DNA of 41,550 nucleotides from contig MWCA01000054.1 in the NCBI GenBank assembly GCA_002069785.1, positions 1 through 41,550 of the forward strand. The letters are read 5' to 3'. A program made the position numbers and the translations under genes. This document shows, piece after piece, positions 7,715 to 15,585 of this stretch. Positions within the stretch are counted from its first letter, which is position 1. Every line of letters starts with the position of its first letter. The notes beneath the pieces were generated by a model. It was not told where the DNA came from. It saw only the letters and a list, made by a program, of their open reading frames with translations, and did no database searches. This DNA is from Lentisphaerae bacterium ADurb.Bin242 (lineage in GTDB: Bacteria > Verrucomicrobiota > Lentisphaeria > Victivallales > UBA1829).

Positions 7715-10018
7715 ATGGGTAATTTCATCAACGATTCCGGCCCGAACTTCAAAGCCGGAGAAATCAAGCTGGATTCCATTCCGGTTTACCAGTACGGCAA
7801 AGACCTCAAGAAAGAGTTCAAGGCCGGCAAGCTCAAGAAGGAAGAACTGGCCGAAATTTATGAATCCATGCTCGTGATCCGCGAATTTGAAGAAATGATC
7901 CTCAAGCTCAAGAACGGCGCTTACGAAAAGCTGGCCGACTACGAATACCGCGGCCCGACCCACCTTTCCATCGGCCAGGAAGCCACCGCGACGGGCGTCT
8001 GCTCCGCCCTCAAGATCACCGATGAGATCACCTCGACGCACCGCGGCCACGGCGATTCCATCGCCAAGGGATTCCACGCGATCAAGCGCATGACCGAAGC
8101 CCAGCTCAAGGCCCGCTGCCCTGAATTTGCGTCTCTCTCCGGCGACGCCCTTCTCGAAGCGGTTCTCGAAGACCATGTCTTCCGCACCATCGCCGAACTC
8201 TTCGGCAAGGAAGCGGGCTACGGCAAGGGACGCGGAGGCGGAATGCACATCGCGGACTTCCGTGTGGGACACCTTGGCGCCAACGCCATCGTCGGCGGCG
8301 GCGTTCCGATCGCGACCGGCGCGGCCATGACCAGCCGTATCGACATCGACAAGGCAAAGCACGGCAAGGTGGTCTGCGCTTTCGCCGGCGACGGCGCGTA
8401 TTCCAACGGCGTCGTGCTCGAGTCCCTCAACTGGGCCGCCCAGAAGCAGTTCACCGATCCCGCCCTCTCCAGCATCAATTTCGGCCTCCCGATCATCTAC
8501 TGCCTCATCAACAACCACTACGGCATGACCGGCCGCGCCGACCGTGAAGTCACAGGGGTGAATCCGCTCGCCCGCCGCGGCGCCGGATTCTCCGACTGCA
8601 ACATGCATGCGGAAGTGGTCAACGGCATGGACCCCCTGGCTGTCCGCGACGCCATCGAACGCGCCAAGGAATTGATCGCCAAGGGCAAGGGCCCGGTGCT
8701 GTATGAATTCAACACCTACCGCTACTTCGGACACTCCCTCTCCGACCCGAGGACCGAATACCGTTCCAAAGAGGAAGAGGCTCTCTGGAAGGAAGCCGAT
8801 CCGATCCCGTGCTTCCGCAAGAAACTGATCGACGCCGGCGCCTTCACCGAAAAGGAACTGGCCGCCATGGAAAAGACCGTGGCCGAGCGCAATGAGCGCG
8901 CCGCCCGCCGCGCCGCCGATTCCGAAGATCCGAAGCCCGAAGACGTCATCAAATACATGTATACGGACACCACCAGCGACATCGTGCCCGCTCCCTACAA
9001 CCAGCTCATGGCGCGCGGGCCCCGCCCGTCGATCAAGCGCGACGCCGAAAGCCGCATCACCTACAAGGACGCGATCAAGGAAGCCATGATCGAGGAAATG
9101 GAGCGCGACGCCCGCGTGGTCTGCTACGGCGAAGACGTCGCCGACTACGGCAACGCGTTCAAGCTGACCAAGGGCATGCTCGAATATTTCGGCCGCGCCC
9201 GCGTGTTCAACACCCCGATCTCCGAAGCCGCCATCATCGGCACCGGCGTCGGCATGGCCATGACCGGCTACCGCCCCGTCGTCGAACTCATGTATATGGA
9301 CTTCGCCCTGATGGCCTCCGACCAGATTTCCAACCAGGCCGCCAAATGGCATTACATGACCGGCGCCTCCACCAAGGTCCCGATGGTCATCCGCTGTTCC
9401 GTCGGCGGCGGCAAAGGATACGGCGGACAGCACTCGCAGTCCCTTGAATCCGTCTTCGCGCACATCCCCGGCACCTATGTGGTCTATCCGTCCAATCCCT
9501 ATGACGCCAAGGGTCTGATGAAGACCGCGATCCGCGAGGACAACCCGGTCGTGTTCGTGGAAGGCCAGCTGCTCTACAACAACAAGGGCGTGGTTTCGGA
9601 AGAAGACTACACCATTCCGTTCGGCGTAGCCAACGTGGTCTGCGAAGGCTCCGACCTCACGTTCGTGGCATGGGGCCCGGCGGTCGTGGATGCGATCAAA
9701 GCCGTCGACACTCTCGCGGCGGAAGGCGTCAGCGTGGAACTCATCGACGTCCGCACGCTGGTTCCGTTCGACTGGGAAACCGTGTTTGCCTCCGTCCGCA
9801 AGACCGGCAAGTGCGTCGTGATGAGCCAGTGCATTGACATCGGCAGCTTCACGGGTGAAATCGTCTCCCGCATTGTGGCCGAATGCTTCGACTCCCTCGA
9901 CGCACCGGTCCTCAAGCTCGGCGCCAAGAACGGAATCGCGCCGCAGGCGTACAGCCTGGAAAAGGCCTTCCTCCCGAGCGTGGAGGAAATGGTCGCAATC
10001 GCAAAGAAAATCCTTTAA
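7715..10018 (+). CDS. 2-oxoacid dehydrogenase E1, alpha-beta fusion
   Basis: Thiamine-diphosphate-dependent E1 of a pyruvate, acetoin or related dehydrogenase complex: it decarboxylates the 2-oxoacid and acylates the lipoyl arm of E2. In 767 aa, residues about 40-345 are the E1-alpha part (HRGHG 109-113, GRGGGMHIAD 172-181, the TPP motif GDG 225-227 running to NN 266-267) and about 445-767 the E1-beta part (GEDVADYG, FNTPISE, GVGMAMTGYRPV, GQHSQSLE). Residues about 120-157 look like an insertion between HRGHG and the GRGGGMH segment, which are much closer in ordinary E1-alpha. GCAAGGAG precedes the start. E2 follows after 18 bases; no E3 is in the window. The substrate is undetermined. Confidence 0.92.
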   Translation: MGNFINDSGPNFKAGEIKLDSIPVYQYGKDLKKEFKAGKLKKEELAEIYESMLVIREFEEMILKLKNGAYEKLADYEYRGPTHLSIGQEATATGVCSALKITDEITSTHRGHGDSIAKGFHAIKRMTEAQLKARCPEFASLSGDALLEAVLEDHVFRTIAELFGKEAGYGKGRGGGMHIADFRVGHLGANAIVGGGVPIATGAAMTSRIDIDKAKHGKVVCAFAGDGAYSNGVVLESLNWAAQKQFTDPALSSINFGLPIIYCLINNHYGMTGRADREVTGVNPLARRGAGFSDCNMHAEVVNGMDPLAVRDAIERAKELIAKGKGPVLYEFNTYRYFGHSLSDPRTEYRSKEEEALWKEADPIPCFRKKLIDAGAFTEKELAAMEKTVAERNERAARRAADSEDPKPEDVIKYMYTDTTSDIVPAPYNQLMARGPRPSIKRDAESRITYKDAIKEAMIEEMERDARVVCYGEDVADYGNAFKLTKGMLEYFGRARVFNTPISEAAIIGTGVGMAMTGYRPVVELMYMDFALMASDQISNQAAKWHYMTGASTKVPMVIRCSVGGGKGYGGQHSQSLESVFAHIPGTYVVYPSNPYDAKGLMKTAIREDNPVVFVEGQLLYNNKGVVSEEDYTIPFGVANVVCEGSDLTFVAWGPAVVDAIKAVDTLAAEGVSVELIDVRTLVPFDWETVFASVRKTGKCVVMSQCIDIGSFTGEIVSRIVAECFDSLDAPVLKLGAKNGIAPQAYSLEKAFLPSVEEMVAIAKKIL

Positions 10019-10036
10019 CCGGAAGAGGCCCTTTCA

Positions 10037-11398
10037 ATGGCAACAAAAGTACCCATACCCAGACTCGGGCAATCCGAGGAGACCGTCACGATCCAGTCGT
10101 GGAAGGTCAAAGAGGGCGATACGATCAAGAAGGGGGATGTCCTGTTCGATGTGGAAACGGACAAAGCCGTTCTGGATGTCGAATCGCAATTCGAGGGAAC
10201 GGTCCTGAAAATTCTCGTGCCCGCCGGCAAGGAGGTTCCCGTTCTCTGTACAGGCCTGATCATCGGCAGCCCCGGCGAAGACATCTCGGCGCTGCTCAAG
10301 GAAAGCGCCGTTCCCGCGGCGGCTCCCAAGGCTGCCGCAACCGCTCCGGCGGCGGTTCAGAAAGCGGCTCCGGCACCAACGGCACCGGCGGCGGAATCCG
10401 CTCCGGTTTCCGCGCCCGTGTCCGCCCCAAAGGCGGCTCCCGCGGCTCCGGCTCAGAAGGCGGTCTCCCCGCGCGCCAGGGCGTTCGCGAAGGATTACCT
10501 GATCGACATCAACAAGGTTCCGGGCACCGGCGGCGGAGTCGGACGCGTCACGGAAAAGGACGTCCAGGCGTATCTGGACAATTCCGGCTACAATGCCAAA
10601 AAGATCACTCCGGTTGCCCTGAACGTGGCGAAGGAAGCCAAGCTGGAACTGCTCTCCCTCACGGGAACCGGCGACGGCGGGCGGATCACGCTCGCGGACG
10701 TCAAGAACGCGGTCTTCGAACAGCCCAAGCCCATGAGCACGATGCGCAAGGTCATCGCGCGCCGCCTGACCGAGTCCAAGCATATGATGCCGCACTTCTA
10801 TGTGACGGTTTCCATCGACATGACCGCGGTCAAAGCCAAACGCGCCGCGCTCAAGAAACAGAACATCAGCATCAGCGTGAACGTGTTCGTGACGAAGGCG
10901 GTCGCCCTCGCCCTGCGCGAATTCCCGACCGTCAACGCTGAATGCACCGGCGACGCCATCAAACAGAAATCCAGGGTCAACCTCGGCATCGCGGTCAGCC
11001 TGGACAACGGGCTGATCGTCCCCGTGATCCGCAACGCCGATAAAAAGGCTCTGGACGAGCTTCAGGACGAGATCGCCGAGCAGGCCGCCAAGGCCCGCGC
11101 CGGCAAGCTCACCCCGGAAGAGATTTCCGGAGGCACCTTCACCATCTCCAACATGGGCATGATGAACGTGGAGAACTTCGCCGCGATCATCAACCCCGGC
11201 GAAGCGGGCATCCTCGCGGTCTCTTCCGCGATCCTGACTCCGGTGGCAGCCAAGGATGGTTCGATCGTCGCCAGGGAAATGATGAAAGTCACGCTCAGCG
11301 TGGACCATCGCATCGTCGACGGTTCCGAAGGCGCGAAGTTCGTCAACGCGGTCAAATCCAAACTGGAAGATGCCGCCCTGTGGGATTCCCTGATCTGA
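10037..11398 (+). CDS. 2-oxoacid dehydrogenase E2 (dihydrolipoyl acyltransferase)
   Basis: Core acyltransferase of the complex. Residues 1-80 are a lipoyl domain with the modified lysine K43 in ETDKAVLD. A flexible Ala/Pro-rich linker covers about 93-141. Two consecutive peripheral-subunit-binding domains follow (143-180, VSPRARAFAKDY ... GRVTEKDVQAYL; and 190-226, ITPVALNVAKEAK ... GRITLADVKNAV). The catalytic domain (about 232-453) ends with DHRIVDG (423-429), with the catalytic His at 424. Most E2 proteins have one subunit-binding domain, so two is unusual. It needs lipoylation, possibly by the transferase at 2430. GGAAGAGG serves as the ribosome site. Confidence 0.94.
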   Translation: MATKVPIPRLGQSEETVTIQSWKVKEGDTIKKGDVLFDVETDKAVLDVESQFEGTVLKILVPAGKEVPVLCTGLIIGSPGEDISALLKESAVPAAAPKAAATAPAAVQKAAPAPTAPAAESAPVSAPVSAPKAAPAAPAQKAVSPRARAFAKDYLIDINKVPGTGGGVGRVTEKDVQAYLDNSGYNAKKITPVALNVAKEAKLELLSLTGTGDGGRITLADVKNAVFEQPKPMSTMRKVIARRLTESKHMMPHFYVTVSIDMTAVKAKRAALKKQNISISVNVFVTKAVALALREFPTVNAECTGDAIKQKSRVNLGIAVSLDNGLIVPVIRNADKKALDELQDEIAEQAAKARAGKLTPEEISGGTFTISNMGMMNVENFAAIINPGEAGILAVSSAILTPVAAKDGSIVAREMMKVTLSVDHRIVDGSEGAKFVNAVKSKLEDAALWDSLI

Positions 11399-11420
11399 CC
11401 TGATCCCTTCAAAAAATATT

Positions 11421-11459
11421 CGGCCGCGGCTTCCGGAAACAGGAGCCGCGGCCGTTTTT
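11421..11459 (+). terminator. Rho-independent terminator of the E1-E2 operon
   Basis: CGGCCGCGGCT (11421-11431) pairs perfectly with AGCCGCGGCCG (11444-11454), followed by TTTTT. It ends the plus-strand operon just before the convergent transporter gene. Confidence 0.9.
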
Positions 11460-11477
11460 GACTTTCCCCCTCCTGTC

Positions 11478-12371
11478 TCAGAGAGAAATCAGGATGCCTC
11501 CTGTCAGAATCATGAATAATCCCAGAATCGTAAACGCATAGCATTTTTCCCTCATCACGAACAGACTGTACAGGGTGAAGCCGACCAGCGAAGCGCTGAT
11601 GGCAAGGGGAAAGCCGACCGCCCCGATTCCTCCTTTGGAAAGGAGGTCGAGCGCGGCAAAAATGATTCCCATGGATGCGGTGTTCAGGACGGCGACGACG
11701 ATCCCGCAAAGGATCAGCGGCTTGTTGAAAACCAGTGTTTTCCGAACCGGAGGCCACAGGGCGGTCGTCACCATGAGAAAAGAGCTTCCCGCATAAATGA
11801 GCGGCGTCCGGACGCCCGCACTGTCCGTGAATCCTTTCCAGTAGGACGGCACGGTCATCATGGATTGGGCGATCCCGAAGAGAAAAAACGCCGCAACCGC
11901 ATAGAAAAGCCATCCTTTTTCACTTTTTTCTCCGTCCCTTTCGGCCATGATTTTCGGAATCGCGCAGAAAATCATTCCGGCCAGGATGGAGAAGGCTCCG
12001 AGCCAGCGGAGAGCGCCCGGTTTCTCGCCGAAAAACACCACGCCCGTAAGAAACGGCAGGACCAGCGCCGACTGCGCGATCAGGAAAACGATCCCGTGGT
12101 GTCCCTTCTGCAACCCCTTCTGGAGGGCAAGCGCCCCGGACGTGTTCAGCACTCCGGCCGGGATCAGGACCCCGGCCAGCAGGGCAGTATTCCGGGAAAG
12201 AAGCCCGTCCGGATGAATGAACAGCAGGGAGGTCAGCAGCAGGGAAAAGAGCGTGTTCGCCAGCAGATAGGTGACCAGGTCCAGCTTGAAGCGGGCGCAG
12301 CAGCTGTTGACCACGCCGGTCAGCGTCCAGATTCCCCCGGCAAATACAGCCAATCCGATTCCGGCAAGCAT
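11478..12371 (-). CDS. DMT-superfamily (EamA-like) transporter
   Basis: A 297-aa polytopic inner-membrane protein with about ten hydrophobic segments, from GIGLAVFAGGIWTLTGVV at the start to ILGLFMILTGGILISL at the end, and an internal duplicated layout. This is the drug/metabolite transporter fold, which includes sugar-proton symporters such as RhaT and GRP porters as well as amino-acid exporters. The start lies four bases after the stop of the glycosidase gene upstream (minus strand), so the two are an operon, and uptake of a sugar or glycoside is the likeliest role. No family-specific substrate motif is visible. Confidence 0.8.
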   Translation of the reverse strand: MLAGIGLAVFAGGIWTLTGVVNSCCARFKLDLVTYLLANTLFSLLLTSLLFIHPDGLLSRNTALLAGVLIPAGVLNTSGALALQKGLQKGHHGIVFLIAQSALVLPFLTGVVFFGEKPGALRWLGAFSILAGMIFCAIPKIMAERDGEKSEKGWLFYAVAAFFLFGIAQSMMTVPSYWKGFTDSAGVRTPLIYAGSSFLMVTTALWPPVRKTLVFNKPLILCGIVVAVLNTASMGIIFAALDLLSKGGIGAVGFPLAISASLVGFTLYSLFVMREKCYAFTILGLFMILTGGILISL

Positions 12372-12375
12372 CTTT

Positions 12376-14373
12376 TCATTCCGTCACTTTCACGATTTTC
12401 CAGACGTCATCCATGCGGACCGGAATATGGAGGAATTCCCCTTTCCGGGTACATTCCGTTTTCTTCCCGTTGAGCATGACCTTCGGGCTCTTTGCCTTCG
12501 CACGAACCTTCAGGACGACTTCATAGACGGGCTGGGGCGCGTCGATCTGTTCCGAGGTATGCAAATATTGAAGTGAATTCCGGCGTCCCCCATGATTGAC
12601 CAGCACGTGAACGGAGGTTTTCTCTCCGTCGCGCCACGAGGCGATTTCCACATTGCCGGAAGGGGACTCCAGCTCGAAGGAAGCGTTTTTCCAGAGTTTT
12701 TTCAGAAGGTCCGACGCCCATTGCCGCTGTTGGCGGGAAGCGCTGTCGGCGTAGTCGGCAAAAAGGGCGCAGTTCAGGAAATAGACCTTCCCCTTTCCGT
12801 AACGGTTGACGGTCAGCAGGGGCACGTCCGCGGGTTCGGCGGCGGACGAATTGTAGCCTCCGCCCATCAGGGTCATGTCATACTGCGGATACCCGTACAG
12901 CAGAGGCTCTGCGGTGGAGAGTTCGATTTTCCGGACATCCCCCCGGACCAGAATCCGTTCGCTGTCCGCGATCCGTTTCCGGAAATCCGGCAGGTAGAGA
13001 CACGGCTGATACGGTTCGGATGCTTCGCCCCCGATCCCGAGCCACTCGGGAATGGAATCGTCGTCCAGCCGCGGCAGACATTCGCCGACAAGCATATTCC
13101 CGCCGTCCGCGACGAATCGACGGATGAGTTTCTCCGTTTCCGGCTTCAGATACTCCGTACCGGCCAACAGCAGAAAACGTTTCGTGTCCAGGTTTCGCGC
13201 CAGCGCCATTTCCGGAGTCACCATGAAACTGCGTCCGCAATCCAGAAGCAGACGGTAACTTCCCAGGGGATAATATATTTTCCCCCGGGAAAAATCTTTC
13301 AGGGCTTTTCCGGCTTTGAAAGATTCGGAATAGAGCAGAAGGAAATCGGGGGCAAGTTTTGCGGATGACGAAATCAGGCGGTTCATCTTGCGCCAGTTCC
13401 GCAAGATAAGGTTCATCGCATGAAGGGAACCGGGGGCAAGCCTGCCTTCGGGATGCAGACGGTCGCCTACGCAGAAACGCTGGCCGTACATGAAAATGAC
13501 GGCGCTCTTATAGATCATGGTCAAATCGTCATTGGCGGAACGGTCGCCCCAGCCCCGCGCAAACCGTTCGACAAAGACATCCCCCGTAACCGGCAGGGAC
13601 GAAGTATAATTCGAATACAGGGAAATCCACGGAAAGAAGGCCGGCGGATCGCAGGAAACAACGCCGTCCATTACGCCGGGAAAATTCAAGGGAATCCAGG
13701 GACCTCCCACATGATTGAAAATGACGACGGCTTCCGGGCGTATCGTATGGACATATTCACGGACTTTGGCGATGGCATCCGTCATGCGCCGGAAGGAATA
13801 CGGACCGAAAAGGTCCCAATCCGGATTGTTTTCATCTTCCGGCAGAGGCAATTCGTGTCCGGTTTTCGCCTTGAAGTCGGCGCGGCAGACGGGACAGCAG
13901 CAGTAATGGAACGCCGACATGGTGTCCAGGAAAAAGCCGTCCACGCGGCATTCCGTGAGCAGCTCCTTCAAAACCGGAAGCAGGTATTCATCCAGATACC
14001 CGCTGTAGAGACAGAGATCGGCGAAGTGATCCTTCGTCGTGGAATAGACGCCCGGCGACTTCTCCTGCCGCCATTCCGGACGCCGCCGGGCCGCCTCGCC
14101 GTCCATCCCGAAGTTGACATAGGCAATGGCCTTCATGCCGCGCTTATGGAGCTCGTCGCTCATCCCTTTGGTGAGGTTGATTTTCAGCCTCGGATGCATG
14201 ACGCCCGTTTTTGTGGGGTAAAAACAGAATCCCGTATGGTCCTTTCCGAAAATGATGGCTTCCGTCATGCCCGCCCGGGCGGCGGCTTCCACCGCGCCGG
14301 AAAGATCGGGTTTTTCTCCCACGCGGGACGCCGCGCGGCTCTGCATTCCGAAACTCCAGGTGATCGCTTTCAT
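12376..14373 (-). CDS. GHL6-type putative glycoside hydrolase
   Basis: A 665-aa protein without a signal peptide, so probably cytoplasmic. The N-terminal two thirds (about 1-340) resemble the hypothetical glycosyl hydrolase 6 TIM barrel (FCFYPTKTGVMHPRL, then RVDGFFLDT followed by a cysteine-rich CCCPVCRADF, typical of this group). About 370-560 (LLLAGTEYLKPETEKLIRRFVADGGNMLVGE ... RYGKGKVYFLNC) resembles a beta-galactosidase trimerisation domain, and a small beta domain closes the protein. The catalytic residues and substrate are unknown; D in FFLDT is conserved with the relative at 17784. AAGGA lies eight bases before ATG. It is followed by a transporter gene after four bases and is divergent from the AraC gene. 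Confidence 0.75.
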   Translation of the reverse strand: MKAITWSFGMQSRAASRVGEKPDLSGAVEAAARAGMTEAIIFGKDHTGFCFYPTKTGVMHPRLKINLTKGMSDELHKRGMKAIAYVNFGMDGEAARRRPEWRQEKSPGVYSTTKDHFADLCLYSGYLDEYLLPVLKELLTECRVDGFFLDTMSAFHYCCCPVCRADFKAKTGHELPLPEDENNPDWDLFGPYSFRRMTDAIAKVREYVHTIRPEAVVIFNHVGGPWIPLNFPGVMDGVVSCDPPAFFPWISLYSNYTSSLPVTGDVFVERFARGWGDRSANDDLTMIYKSAVIFMYGQRFCVGDRLHPEGRLAPGSLHAMNLILRNWRKMNRLISSSAKLAPDFLLLYSESFKAGKALKDFSRGKIYYPLGSYRLLLDCGRSFMVTPEMALARNLDTKRFLLLAGTEYLKPETEKLIRRFVADGGNMLVGECLPRLDDDSIPEWLGIGGEASEPYQPCLYLPDFRKRIADSERILVRGDVRKIELSTAEPLLYGYPQYDMTLMGGGYNSSAAEPADVPLLTVNRYGKGKVYFLNCALFADYADSASRQQRQWASDLLKKLWKNASFELESPSGNVEIASWRDGEKTSVHVLVNHGGRRNSLQYLHTSEQIDAPQPVYEVVLKVRAKAKSPKVMLNGKKTECTRKGEFLHIPVRMDDVWKIVKVTE

Positions 14374-14424
14374 TGAAAAAATCCTTTTCGTTTGCTTGCC
14401 GTTTCCAACAGTTCCGTGTCAATT

Positions 14425-14452
14425 AAAATATCTTTTCCGATTTGAAAAGCAA
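14425..14452 (-). promoter_or_regulatory. Candidate leftward promoter of the glycosidase-transporter pair
   Basis: Minus strand TTGCTT (plus 14447-14452), 16-base spacer, TATTTT (plus 14425-14430). It overlaps the rightward promoter's -35, so a single regulator could switch both directions. A perfect TTGACA also lies at 14417-14422 on the minus strand but has no matching -10. Confidence 0.35.
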
Positions 14453-14470
14453 CGCCATTCGTGCTAGAAT
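14442..14470 (+). promoter_or_regulatory. Promoter of the AraC-family gene
   Basis: TTGAAA (14442-14447), 17-base spacer and TAGAAT (14465-14470), 42 bases before ATG 14513. Both boxes match 5 of 6 consensus bases. Confidence 0.65.
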
Positions 14471-14512
14471 ACATAGCAAAAGGAATAAAAAACATTTACT
14501 TTCGGAGATTTT

Positions 14513-15423
14513 ATGAAAATTCTCGAGGACTCCTCCATCTTTTCCGGGAGGTGGAAAACAGGCCCGGACCGTCAGGGAAACAAATATCATTACTATTACA
14601 CCCGCGAACATTATACGGACTTTGAATGTCTTTTCGCCTCCCCTCTCTGTTCGGATTCCATGCTGTATGCGCACAGCCTGGTGAAGCACCGGCTCCTCCC
14701 CGGACACCGGGCGTGGCTGGGACGTCCGGATTTCCTGTCCCTCCGCCTGGTTCTGAACGGCTCCGAATATGTCCGTTACGACGGGAAATGCTATTGCATG
14801 GAGCCGGGCGACCTGATGATCTTCCTTCCCTTCCACGACTACGAATTCATGACCGGTCCGGACGGCTTCTCCGAAAAACGCTCCATCGTCATGAAGGGTT
14901 CCCTGCTCCATGCGGTACTGGCGCAGTCGAACCTGTCCGGAAAAATCAGCATCCCGCTGAAAGCCCCCGCGTCCGCGGATTTTCTGGAAGCCTACGAGGC
15001 GCTGCGCAGGACATTCGTCTCCCGGGACGAACCGGTTCCATCCCTCAATGCGGGAATCTGCTTTCAGCTTCTCCAAAGGCTGTCCGATGAGTGCAGGGAA
15101 ACGGCGGTTCCGCCGATTCTGGACGCCACTTCATCGAAATGAACCTGAACGGCGACCTTTCCCTGTTCCGGCTTTCCAAGGAGTTCGGCCTCTGTCCGGC
15201 CACGCTCAACCAGCTCTTCCGGCGACACCAGAACCGCCCGGTCCATCGTTACATCATTTCGCGCCGGATGGAACGGGCGTTCGAATTTCTCCAGTCCAGG
15301 AACTGCTCCGTCAAGGAGACCGCGGAAAGGGTCGGGTTCTCCAGCCAGTTCAATTTTTCAAAAGAATTCAAGAAATACTACGGAAGCTCCCCCCGGAATC
15401 TCTTTCCTCCTCCGGACCGGTGA
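14513..15423 (+). pseudogene. AraC-family regulator interrupted by a frameshift
   Basis: Two overlapping frames together make one ordinary AraC protein of about 300 aa. 14513-15142 encodes an N-terminal cupin-like sensor (LRLVLNGSEYVRYDGKCYCMEPGDLMIFLPF) and runs to PPILDA before stopping. 15091-15423, in the -1 frame, encodes FIEMNLNGDLSLFRLSKEFG and both C-terminal helix-turn-helices (CSVKETAERVGFSSQFNFSKEFKKYYGSSP). Joining at about 15120-15135 restores the family pattern, as though one base were missing. No classical slippery heptamer lies in the overlap. It may be a sequencing error, a recent mutation, or two polypeptides (a GTG at 15091 could start the DNA-binding part). It probably controls the following glycosidase-rhaM genes. 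Confidence 0.8.
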
Positions 15424-15506
15424 CCCGACCCATTCACTTCCGCCCGTTTTTCATGATCCGGACGGGAAAATTGCCGGAAAAAGGCCTTCCCCTTCCTTTT
15501 CACGGC

Positions 15507-15534
15507 TTGCAATTTGTGTTTCCGGCAATATTTT
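15507..15534 (+). promoter_or_regulatory. Promoter of the glycosidase-rhaM operon
   Basis: TTGCAA (15507-15512), 16-base spacer, TATTTT (15529-15534). It lies 52 bases before ATG 15586, in the 160-base gap after the AraC gene. Confidence 0.5.
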
Positions 15535-15540
15535 ACCGGG

Positions 15541-15556
15541 ATGTTAAAATTAACAT
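15541..15556. promoter_or_regulatory. Palindromic operator candidate downstream of the promoter
   Basis: ATGTTAA-AA-TTAACAT is a perfect 7+7 dyad with a two-base centre. It sits at the expected transcription start, just after the -10 box, where a dimeric repressor would block initiation. Confidence 0.5.
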
Positions 15557-15585
15557 TTTCAACCATCTAGAGAGAAAGAGTGCTT

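Noticed and set aside
7685..9463. A 592-codon open frame on the minus strand opposite the E1 gene
   Set aside because: Low-complexity Gly/Val/His-rich translation with no family resemblance; the plus strand encodes an unmistakable E1, so it is a GC-rich shadow.
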